A DNA stretch of 27,584 nucleotides from RFXV01 sp038150465 (GTDB lineage Bacteria > Bacteroidota > Bacteroidia > Flavobacteriales > Schleiferiaceae). The translations under genes and the position numbers were made by a program. Location: contig JAYOTP010000029.1 in assembly GCA_038150465.1 (NCBI GenBank), positions 1 through 27,584 on the forward strand. Reading direction: 5' to 3'. Shown piece after piece: positions 1 through 7,304 of this stretch (positions within the stretch are counted from its first letter, which is position 1; each line of letters begins with the position of its first letter). The notes under the pieces were generated by a model, which saw nothing but the letters and a program-made list of their open reading frames with translations, was not told where the DNA came from and searched no databases.

Positions 1-55
1 GATCCAGATCCGAAGCAACGGAGAAGTGATCACCGAACGAGTGGTCAAACAGTAA
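1..55 (+). CDS. C-terminal tail of a T9SS-sorted protein (partial, left edge)
   Basis: Only the last 17 codons and the TAA stop (53-55) are in the window. The frame beginning at base 2 reads to a tail ending in ITERVVKQ. A short beta-strand with a G, followed by a basic VVK-type end, is the usual finish of type A T9SS C-terminal sorting domains in Bacteroidota. The protein is therefore probably exported through the outer membrane and released or surface-attached. It is followed directly by a strong hairpin terminator. Nothing can be said about its catalytic or binding part. The reading frame is clear, but the family call rests on a very short tail. Confidence 0.55.
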   Translation, partial: IQIRSNGEVITERVVKQ

Positions 56-70
56 AATGAGTGTCCAAAA

Positions 71-95
71 GGCGGGCTTCGGCCCGCCTTTTTTT
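71..95 (+). terminator. Rho-independent terminator
   Basis: A perfect 7-bp GC stem (GGCGGGC at 71-77 and GCCCGCC at 82-88) closes a TTCG tetraloop and is followed by seven T (89-95). It ends the transcript of the gene truncated at the left edge, 15 bases after its stop codon. Confidence 0.93.
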
Positions 96-121
96 AACAG
101 TTCAAATCAACTAAACAGAAC

Positions 122-1492
122 ATGCGAAACATCAAACACCTTGGAGCGCTTTGTGCTCTTTTGATCTCGACTGTTGGATTCAGTCAGTCGGACATCACTT
201 TCCAACTGGATATGAATGGCTACACTGGGAGTTTCACCACTCCAGAGGTCAATGGAACCTTTAATGGCTGGTGTGGCTCAAGTTGCCACCCCATGAGTGA
301 TCCGGATGGAGACAACATTTGGGAAGTCACTGTAGACAGCCTGCCAGCAGGTTTGATCGAATACAAATTTGCGTTCGATAATTGGGCGGGACAGGAGCAA
401 TTGACTCCTGGGGATCCCTGCACAATGACAACGGGTTCTTTCACCAACAGATTTTACACAGTGGCGGCCAATGCAACACTCCCTCCAGTCTGCTGGGGAC
501 AGTGCAACCCATGCAGCGGCGGACCTGTGAGCACCAATGTGACCTTTAACGTGGACATGACGGGTTATGCGAACACTTCATGGACCCAGCTTTTTGTTGG
601 AGGAGACTTCAATAGCTGGTGCGGAAACTGTAACGAGCTTCTGGATCCCGATGGCGACAGCATCTACACCGGTTCAGTGGCAGTGCCCATCTCGTATGAT
701 ACCATTGAATACAAGTTCTTGGTGGACAATTGGACGGATTCCGAGGGTCTTCTTCCAGGTTCAGCATGCACGGTGACCGATCCTTCTGGTCAGTTCACCA
801 ATCGGAGTTTGGCCCTGAATGGCGACATCACTCTGCCAGCTGTTTGCTGGGCAAGCTGTGATCCTTGTTCGGCTGGTCCTACTTCAGCAACCGTCACTTT
901 CCGGGTGGATATGTCCAATTACAGCGGAAGCTATACGGATGTGAACCTGAACGGAACATTCAACAACTGGTGCGGAAGCTGTGCCATTATGACCGACGCG
1001 GATGGGGACAGTATCTATGAGTTGGATGTTGTTCTTCCCCTGGGCAATGTGTTGTTCAAGTACACTTTGGACGGCTGGACAGTAGATGAGCAATTCGCCG
1101 GAGGTGAGCCATGTACGTTCGACGACGGATCATTCGTGAACAGGACTTATGACGTGACTGCCGATGCCACACTTCCTCCTTATTGCTGGGAGAGTTGCGT
1201 ATCATGCAGTGGAAGCGGTTTTGGTCTTGAGGAGGAGCAAAACAGCCTGAGCCTGAGCATTCGCCCGAATCCCGGAACGGATTGGATCGAACTCGGTATT
1301 CCCGTTGAAGCTGGAAATGGCCGTGCACTGCTTGAGTGTTCCGACACCCGCGGGGTTGTGGTCAAGCGTATGAATGTAGATGTGGTTGGAGGCGCTTACC
1401 GCATGGATGTCTCTGAGCTCTCCGGCGGTGTGTATGTACTGTCTGTCCTCAAAGACGACAGCCGACACAGCGGACGCTTTATCAAGAAATAA
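122..1492 (+). CDS. Secreted T9SS protein with three carbohydrate-binding-like modules
   Basis: The protein has 456 residues: a signal peptide (1 to about 22), three tandem modules of about 108 residues (about 24-131, 139-249 and 256-362), and a T9SS sorting domain (about 376-456, with the RPNPG motif and a final GRFIKK). Each module has a VTFxVDM strand, an NGTFNxWCG turn, DxDGDxI, EYKFxxDxW, and a cysteine-rich end CWxxCxxC. The layout resembles the beta-sandwich starch/glycogen-binding (CBM20/48-like) fold, but I cannot name the family. A fourth copy of the module sits at the N-terminus of the GH16-like protein at 12328-13497, which ties this gene to the glucan locus. No catalytic residues are visible, so a surface glycan-binding or adhesin role is inferred. 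The four or more conserved cysteines per module suggest disulfides. The start follows the terminator by 26 bases. Confidence 0.85.
   Translation: MRNIKHLGALCALLISTVGFSQSDITFQLDMNGYTGSFTTPEVNGTFNGWCGSSCHPMSDPDGDNIWEVTVDSLPAGLIEYKFAFDNWAGQEQLTPGDPCTMTTGSFTNRFYTVAANATLPPVCWGQCNPCSGGPVSTNVTFNVDMTGYANTSWTQLFVGGDFNSWCGNCNELLDPDGDSIYTGSVAVPISYDTIEYKFLVDNWTDSEGLLPGSACTVTDPSGQFTNRSLALNGDITLPAVCWASCDPCSAGPTSATVTFRVDMSNYSGSYTDVNLNGTFNNWCGSCAIMTDADGDSIYELDVVLPLGNVLFKYTLDGWTVDEQFAGGEPCTFDDGSFVNRTYDVTADATLPPYCWESCVSCSGSGFGLEEEQNSLSLSIRPNPGTDWIELGIPVEAGNGRALLECSDTRGVVVKRMNVDVVGGAYRMDVSELSGGVYVLSVLKDDSRHSGRFIKK
191..1207 (+). repeat. Three tandem protein-coding repeats (carbohydrate-binding-like modules)
   Basis: Three in-frame copies of about 320-330 bases lie at about 191-514, 536-868 and 887-1207. 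They share the WCG, DGD, YKF/FKY and CWxxC landmarks at the same spacing. They are diverged at DNA level, so the duplication is old and kept by selection on the protein. Confidence 0.8.
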
Positions 1493-1514
1493 GTACAAGA
1501 ATATCCTTCTGACA

Positions 1515-1542
1515 GCAGGGGGGAGATATCCCCTCTGCTTTT
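1515..1542 (+). terminator. Probable Rho-independent terminator or attenuator
   Basis: A 9-bp stem (1515-1523 with 1530-1538, one G-T pair) with a 6-base loop is followed by four T (1539-1542). It lies 22 bases after the stop of the three-module protein and 16 bases before the regulator start. It probably ends the upstream transcript or attenuates read-through into the operon. The T run is short. Confidence 0.65.
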
Positions 1543-1558
1543 CCAAGGACATCCGAAC

Positions 1559-2344
1559 ATGAACGACTCACTAAAGGAACTTGCTTCATCCCTTCTGCTG
1601 CAGAATCAGGCAGATAATGGGGGGCAAACGGAGGGTTTGGAAGGCCCGAAGTACCAGATCCCTCTGGATGACTTTTTTACGCTGGCCGTTTCTGTGGACT
1701 GCGTAGTCTTCGGTTTTGACGGGGAGGACATCAAAGTCTTGCTTATTGAGCGGGGCGCTTCTCCGTTCCGTCATCACTGGGCGCTGCCAGGAGATCTGGT
1801 TTATCCGACGGAAGACCTGCAACAGGCTGCGCGAAGAGTACTTCTAGAGCTCACAGGGCTCGAAGACCTTTTCATGCAGCAGATCAAATCTTTTGGTCGC
1901 ATTGACAGGCATCCACTCGGACGAGTCATCACCGTGGCGTACATCGCATTGATCCGCATCGAACACTACGATGCACATCCTGATTCATGGGCAGACAAGA
2001 TCGAATGGCATTCGTTGAAGAACGTCACCGATCTGGCATTCGACCATGATGATATTCTGGAAAAGGCGGTAGAAAAGCTCAAGACACGTGTTCGCAGAGA
2101 GCCTTTGGGTTTTGAGTTGCTGCCGGACAAGTTCACATTGAATGACCTTCAGTCACTCTATGAAGCCGTACTGGGCAGAACTTTTGACAAAGGCAACTTC
2201 CGAAAGAAGATCTTGGGAATGAACCTCTTGGTCGACTTGAATGAACTGCAACAAAATGTGGCCCACAGACCGGCCAAATTGTATCGCTTCGATTCGGACC
2301 GCTATGAAGAACTCAGAGAAAGCGGTTTCTCTTTTGAACTTTAA
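1559..2344 (+). CDS. Nudix-type transcriptional regulator (NrtR/AraR-like)
   Basis: The protein has 261 residues: a Nudix domain (about 40-180) followed by a winged-helix DNA-binding domain (about 185-257). This is the layout of NrtR-family regulators, which in Bacteroidota include sugar-responsive members such as AraR. The Nudix box (about 79-101) is degenerate: E85, R93, E97 and G100 remain, but the leading glycine is D79 and two metal-binding glutamates are V94 and L98. The protein should therefore bind a ligand rather than hydrolyse a nucleoside diphosphate derivative. It is the first gene of a tightly packed series with a hydrolase, a symporter and barrels, so it most likely controls this locus in response to a sugar or sugar metabolite. 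The actual ligand and operator are unknown. The ATG at 1559 is a few bases after a GGAC-rich stretch. Confidence 0.85.
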   Translation: MNDSLKELASSLLLQNQADNGGQTEGLEGPKYQIPLDDFFTLAVSVDCVVFGFDGEDIKVLLIERGASPFRHHWALPGDLVYPTEDLQQAARRVLLELTGLEDLFMQQIKSFGRIDRHPLGRVITVAYIALIRIEHYDAHPDSWADKIEWHSLKNVTDLAFDHDDILEKAVEKLKTRVRREPLGFELLPDKFTLNDLQSLYEAVLGRTFDKGNFRKKILGMNLLVDLNELQQNVAHRPAKLYRFDSDRYEELRESGFSFEL

Positions 2345-2360
2345 TATCCTACCCAAAGTG

Positions 2361-3713
2361 ATGCGAACCCTTTTGACCCTTGCGGTCATTTTTTTAAGCC
2401 TATGCAGTGCTGCGCAACCGGTCAAGGTTGAACTGGCTGAACGCGACGGTCGGCATGTGCTTCTTCGAGGAGGCGAGGAATACTACATCAAAGGAGCAGG
2501 GGGCAGTGGTCATCTGGATCTTTTGGTGCAGATCGGTGGGAACTCCATCCGCACTTGGAGCGTGGACGATACGCGTAAGATCCTGGATGAGGCGCATGCC
2601 AAAGGATTGACGGTAATGGCAGGTCTCTGGGTAGGGCATGAACGCCATGGATTCGATTACGATAACGAAGCAGCGGTAAGGAAGCAATACGAGCGATTCG
2701 AGGCGGCGGTCAAGGAACTGAAGGATCATCCGGCTATTCTGCTTTGGGGCGTTGGCAACGAAGTGGACCTCTTTTACTCCAATACCAAGGTTTGGCATGC
2801 CGTTCAGGACATCGCTGCAATGATCCACAGAGTCGATCCCAATCACCCCACTACAACTGTGACTGCTGGTTTGGATTCGATGGAAGTACATCTGATCAAG
2901 ACGCGGGCTCCCGACATTGACATCCTCTCTGTGAATACCTATGGAGATCTTCATCATGTTCCAGGGAATGTGCGAAAATGGGGCTGGACCGGTCCGTACA
3001 TGATCTCTGAATGGGGGCCGAATGGTCACTGGGAGGTAGCCAAGGCCCAATGGGGTGCGCCGATCGAGCAAAGCAGTGAAGAAAAGGCCCGCTCCTATCG
3101 TGCGCGCTATGTCGAACACATTGAATCCAAGCGATCCGACGGAATGATCGGGAGTTATGTTTTCCTCTGGGGGCAAAAACAGGAAACGACCGAGACCTGG
3201 TACGGTCTGTTCGATGCACAGGGAAGACCCACAAGAGCCATCGACATGATGGAGTTGAACTGGAAGGGCGCTCTTCCATTGGACGAAACGCCTGTCCTTG
3301 AGTCACTGACCTTGTCTGGGAATGAGGTCATACCGGGATCGAACATGTACTATGCGGACGACCTGATCACCGCCTCGCTCAAGGCATCGGACAAAAAAGA
3401 ACGCAAGCTGGAAGTGCAGTGGATCCTCGTGCCCGAGGCCACCAATACCAAGGCCGGTGGTGATGCCGAGTCGGCCTTGAGTGCCGTAACGGGTCAATTC
3501 CGCAACAAAGGGACCGATGGGGTGACCGTTGTTGTCCCCAGAGCAGAAGGCGGATATCGCGTTTTTGTGAAGGTGATCGACCAGCAAGGTCGTGTAGCCT
3601 ATGCCAATATTCCATTTTATTCTTACCCGCGCCCGGTGGGTGCTGACCAGCGGCAATGGGTACGTTGGGGCAGCCGATCGATGGATGAATTTGGATTCGA
3701 TCCAGCCGAGTAG
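2361..3713 (+). CDS. Clan GH-A glycoside hydrolase with C-terminal Ig-like domain
   Basis: The chosen ATG at 2361 gives 450 residues and a clean signal peptide (MRTLLTLAVI to about CSAAQ). The open frame extends upstream to 2241, but that would overlap the regulator by 104 bases and hide the signal peptide. Residues about 25-305 form a TIM barrel. WGVGNEVD supplies the probable acid/base E134 and ISEWG the nucleophile E217, the NE and E pair of clan GH-A. Residues about 312-422 look like an Ig-like beta-sandwich. The barrel plus Ig layout and the 83-residue spacing of the glutamates resemble GH158 endo-beta-1,3-glucanases, with GH2 or GH5 relatives as alternatives. There is no lipobox and no sorting domain, so it is probably periplasmic. 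It starts 16 bases after the regulator and fits a beta-glucan degradation role. Confidence 0.82.
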   Translation: MRTLLTLAVIFLSLCSAAQPVKVELAERDGRHVLLRGGEEYYIKGAGGSGHLDLLVQIGGNSIRTWSVDDTRKILDEAHAKGLTVMAGLWVGHERHGFDYDNEAAVRKQYERFEAAVKELKDHPAILLWGVGNEVDLFYSNTKVWHAVQDIAAMIHRVDPNHPTTTVTAGLDSMEVHLIKTRAPDIDILSVNTYGDLHHVPGNVRKWGWTGPYMISEWGPNGHWEVAKAQWGAPIEQSSEEKARSYRARYVEHIESKRSDGMIGSYVFLWGQKQETTETWYGLFDAQGRPTRAIDMMELNWKGALPLDETPVLESLTLSGNEVIPGSNMYYADDLITASLKASDKKERKLEVQWILVPEATNTKAGGDAESALSAVTGQFRNKGTDGVTVVVPRAEGGYRVFVKVIDQQGRVAYANIPFYSYPRPVGADQRQWVRWGSRSMDEFGFDPAE

Positions 3714-3733
3714 TGCGGAGCACGGGTCTACAT

Positions 3734-5338
3734 ATGAGCGATTATGCGGTTGTGGCCGGTTATTTCATACTGGTCTTTGCCGTCGCGTTTGTGGTCTCCC
3801 GCAAGAGAAAACAGAAAGGATCCGGGGCGAGTACTGAGTATTTTTTGGGTGGCAGAACCCTTGGTTGGTTTGCCATTGGTGCATCTCTTTTTGCATCCAA
3901 TATCGGATCGGAGCATTTGGTTGGTCTGGCGGGTGCCGGTGCAAAAGGCGATTTTCCAGCCGTTCAGTTCGAGCTGTTGGCAGCTTTAATACTGCTTTTG
4001 TTGGGCTGGTTGTTCGTTCCGTTCTATCTGCGAACAGGTGTCTTTACCATGCCTGAATTCCTTGAAAAGCGCTATGATGCCTGGTCCAGGTCCTATCTGT
4101 CCTGGGTGTCCATCTTGTCCTATGTGCTGACCAAGATCTCGGTGACCATTGCCGCTGGCGGGATCATCTTCACTGCTTTTTTGGGCATCGACTTTTGGAC
4201 AGGCGCGATCATCGTGGTTGTCGCCACTGGCCTCTATACAGTGCTTGGTGGATTGAAGGCGGTCATCTATACCGATACGATACAAATGTTCATCTTCCTA
4301 GCGGGTGCCTTGGCCCTGACCTTTTACGGCCTTCAGGCCGTTGGGGGGTGGTCGGAGGTTAAGGTACTCGCTGGTGCAGATGCCCTGCAACTGTGGCGTC
4401 CGATGAGCGATCCTGATTTTCCATGGACGGGCATTCTTTTGGGAGCGCCGATCTTGGGCATCTGGTATTGGTGTACCGATCAATTCATTGTGCAACGTGT
4501 CCTCTCGGCCAAAAATGTGGTCGAAGCCAGACGCAGTACGATCTTCGCGGGCTATCTAAAGATCCTTCCCCTTTTCCTCTTTGTCATTCCTGGGGTGATC
4601 GGATTGGCCCTGTACAACAAGGGTGTCCTGGATTTTCCTCAAGGGCCCAACGGGGCTGAATACGATGCGGTTCTGCCCGTAATGACCATGCAGCTTCTTC
4701 CCGCAGGTCTGCGCGGATTGGTGGTTGCCGGGCTATTGGCCGCTCTGATGAGTTCTTTGAGTTCGGTCTTCAATTCGAGCAGCACCTTGTTCACCTTGGA
4801 CATCTATAAGAAATACCGACCCGAAAGCACGGAGAAACATCTGGTGCGCGTGGGTCAGGTCTGCACCCTGGTGCTCACTGGGCTGGGCTTGTTGTGGATC
4901 CCCATGCTTCAGGTCATTGAAGGTGGCCTGTTTCAAAAATTGCAGAGCATTCAGGCATTCATATCGCCGCCCATTGCAGCCGTTTTCCTCTTGGGTCTCT
5001 TCAATAAGAAACTCAATGCGAACGGGGCCAAGTGGGCATTGATCTCAGGTGCGGTCATTGGCGTTCTTCGCCTGATCCTTGAGGTCAACAAGCCGGCCTT
5101 GTCCGGACTTCCCCTGGCATTTGCCGAAATAAATTTCCTCCACTTTGCCCTCATCCTCTTCCTCTTTTGCAGTGCTCTGCTCATCGGGGTCAGCTATTGG
5201 AAGCCCATGGTTCTGCCTTCTTCTGCGGGACAGGTGATCTACGTCCGGGGAGCAGGCGAATTGTCCAACAAGATCAATCTGCGGGCCAGTGCATTTCTGG
5301 TCGCTGTCATTCTAGTGATTTGGTATGCATTCAGTTAG
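3734..5338 (+). CDS. SLC5-type sodium/sugar symporter (SSS family)
   Basis: The ATG at 3734 gives 534 residues; a GTG at 3713 would add seven residues and overlap the previous gene's stop. The protein is strongly hydrophobic, with about 13-14 membrane helices. Early features FLGGRTLGWFAIG and FASNIGSEHLVGLAGAGA, and later WYWCTDQFIVQRVLSAKN, are landmarks of the sugar-transporting SGLT branch of the solute:sodium symporter family. It should import a monosaccharide (glucose or galactose type) with Na+ across the inner membrane. Its position between a secreted hydrolase and two outer-membrane barrels suggests it takes up the end product of extracellular glucan digestion. Specificity for glucose is inferred from context only. 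Confidence 0.9.
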   Translation: MSDYAVVAGYFILVFAVAFVVSRKRKQKGSGASTEYFLGGRTLGWFAIGASLFASNIGSEHLVGLAGAGAKGDFPAVQFELLAALILLLLGWLFVPFYLRTGVFTMPEFLEKRYDAWSRSYLSWVSILSYVLTKISVTIAAGGIIFTAFLGIDFWTGAIIVVVATGLYTVLGGLKAVIYTDTIQMFIFLAGALALTFYGLQAVGGWSEVKVLAGADALQLWRPMSDPDFPWTGILLGAPILGIWYWCTDQFIVQRVLSAKNVVEARRSTIFAGYLKILPLFLFVIPGVIGLALYNKGVLDFPQGPNGAEYDAVLPVMTMQLLPAGLRGLVVAGLLAALMSSLSSVFNSSSTLFTLDIYKKYRPESTEKHLVRVGQVCTLVLTGLGLLWIPMLQVIEGGLFQKLQSIQAFISPPIAAVFLLGLFNKKLNANGAKWALISGAVIGVLRLILEVNKPALSGLPLAFAEINFLHFALILFLFCSALLIGVSYWKPMVLPSSAGQVIYVRGAGELSNKINLRASAFLVAVILVIWYAFS

Positions 5339-7304
5339 GCGAAACATCGTACGCTCCGGCATTTTGATCCTGCTCACGGGCCTGATCAGCGGCTTGCAGG
5401 CACAGCAGCAAGACAGTGCCGCCCTGGAGTCACCCTTTCAGGAGCTTTCTTCCGGGCTCTTCCCGAAAAAGCGTACGCCCCGGCTCTACAAATTCAACGT
5501 CAGTGGATTTTACCGCTTCTTCAGCACATATACCCAGAACGACCTTCCCTATCTCCTTACGGAAGATGGAAATTATGTGGTGCCTAAGAAAAACCTCTTT
5601 ATTGGCGACGACGCCCAGCTGCCCAATTTGATGCTCAATGTGAGCGGCCGACCCAGTGAGCAATTTTCCTGGGGCTTTGACCTGTATGCTTTCCAGTTCC
5701 TCAATGGTATGATCGACCCCGCTTACAGCGGACAGGTCGCCACCGAAGACCGCCCGAATATTTTCGATCCCTTCAGTGGTGCCCGTCTGGCACCCTCTAT
5801 GGGTTTCAACCTCGGGTTGAATATGTACGGAAGCTACAATTCCAATTTTGGGGAATTCAACTTCCGTCTTGGTGGGATCCACTGGTACAGTCTTTCCGAC
5901 CTGACTTTTGCCTCGTTCAAGGGCTACAACCGCTTCCTGCTCTTCGAACGCAATCCCTGGGATCCGATCAACGGAACGGTGGGACAGCGATATGAAGACC
6001 TCTATGCCACAGGTGAAGTCTATCAGGACACCCGATTCGGTGAGCGCGCCTTTCAGGGGCTGATCGTCGAGGGGCTGAATCTTCCTGACCGATGGAATAT
6101 CTCGGTCTTGTATGGAAAGACCGAATTGAACGGAGGCTTCCTCACCATCCCCAACAACAGCTACGGGGGCAAAATCAAAAAGGAATTCAATGCACGGGAT
6201 TACGCCGCCATCAACACGATCAATGGCATCACTTTTTTCGACAGCCTGAATACAGAAGCGATCACCTACAACGTGATCACTGGGGAAGTGAGCCTGAATA
6301 GATCGAGCTATAATTTCTATCTCGAAGCCGGCTTGGGCAAGTACGCAACACCCTTTGACGACTATGACTGGGGTGAGGCCGTCAATATGAAGGTGCTGAC
6401 CAAGAAGAAACTCACGGGGATCCCCATTGAATTTCAAGTGTACCGCATCAGCCCGAACGTTGTGAACAACAATGCGCTGTACTGGAATGTCGCCATACAG
6501 GAAGTGAATCCCAATGACGGAGCTCAGCAGACTGCCCAGAGCAACACACTGCTGCGTCCCTTTGCCAGTTCTGTTCTGCCCATCGGACTCGTGACGAACA
6601 ACCGCCAGGGTCACAATCTGAATACGAATTTCAAAATAGGCCGGATGTGGATGAGTTTTGGCCTGGCCTCTGCCATGGAGATCGATGCCGTTTCCAGTCA
6701 GCTGACCTATGGCCACCAGGTCAATGGGCTTATCCGTTCCCGGATGTGGCGCTGGAACTTCCCGCAGAATGTGGGGCCTTACGGAAGGCAGTCGGTCATT
6801 TACCGCGATGTGTTTGAGACCGTCAATCTTCTGGACAACGATGTGAACGGCGTTCCACTCAACAGAAAGCATTTCTCTACGCTCGAGACGCATTTGAAGT
6901 ACAAGACCAACCACGCGGTCCGTCCGCTTTATTTCTTCTTCCTGGGTCGTTACCAGAGTGTGCAGAAGGAATATTCTCCTGTGCCGGTCACCTATTCGGA
7001 AGCCTATTTCCGACAGTACAATACCGAAATGGAAGTCTATTGGCGACTGAACCGTGGGTTCTACCTGAACGGCTATGCGGGCTATGAACGCACCATGTGC
7101 AACTACGATACGGACATTGACCCCGAGACCTACAAGCCACGCGATCAGGAGGGCTGGGGACTCGGTATCGGATTCGATCAGTCGCTGGGCAGGAATGCCG
7201 GCCTCTTTGTGCGTCACCGCTGGTTCGCCTTCGAAGACAGAAGTTTTGCCCTGGACCAATTCAAAGGACAGGAAACCCTTGTTGAACTGAAAATATTCTT
7301 CTGA
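5325..7304 (+). CDS. Outer-membrane beta-barrel protein of unknown family (first of a pair)
   Basis: The protein has 659 residues, with a signal peptide (1 to about 27, ending GLQAQ). The rest is a long run of amphipathic beta strands with aromatic girdles, and it ends in aromatic KIFF, as outer-membrane barrels do. I see no TonB box, no plug domain and no SusC-like repeat, so it is not a SusC-type transporter. A large porin or oligosaccharide channel is the simplest reading, and a surface scaffold is possible. The start overlaps the symporter by 14 bases and the stop overlaps the next start by one base (TGATG), implying translational coupling. I do not recognise a named family. A 655-codon open frame on the other strand covers nearly the whole gene and is taken as a shadow. 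Confidence 0.78.
   Translation: MHSVRRNIVRSGILILLTGLISGLQAQQQDSAALESPFQELSSGLFPKKRTPRLYKFNVSGFYRFFSTYTQNDLPYLLTEDGNYVVPKKNLFIGDDAQLPNLMLNVSGRPSEQFSWGFDLYAFQFLNGMIDPAYSGQVATEDRPNIFDPFSGARLAPSMGFNLGLNMYGSYNSNFGEFNFRLGGIHWYSLSDLTFASFKGYNRFLLFERNPWDPINGTVGQRYEDLYATGEVYQDTRFGERAFQGLIVEGLNLPDRWNISVLYGKTELNGGFLTIPNNSYGGKIKKEFNARDYAAINTINGITFFDSLNTEAITYNVITGEVSLNRSSYNFYLEAGLGKYATPFDDYDWGEAVNMKVLTKKKLTGIPIEFQVYRISPNVVNNNALYWNVAIQEVNPNDGAQQTAQSNTLLRPFASSVLPIGLVTNNRQGHNLNTNFKIGRMWMSFGLASAMEIDAVSSQLTYGHQVNGLIRSRMWRWNFPQNVGPYGRQSVIYRDVFETVNLLDNDVNGVPLNRKHFSTLETHLKYKTNHAVRPLYFFFLGRYQSVQKEYSPVPVTYSEAYFRQYNTEMEVYWRLNRGFYLNGYAGYERTMCNYDTDIDPETYKPRDQEGWGLGIGFDQSLGRNAGLFVRHRWFAFEDRSFALDQFKGQETLVELKIFF

Noticed and set aside
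2241..2360. Longer N-terminus for the GH-A hydrolase
   Set aside because: It would overlap the regulator by about 100 bases and place 40 polar residues before a clear signal peptide starting at 2361.
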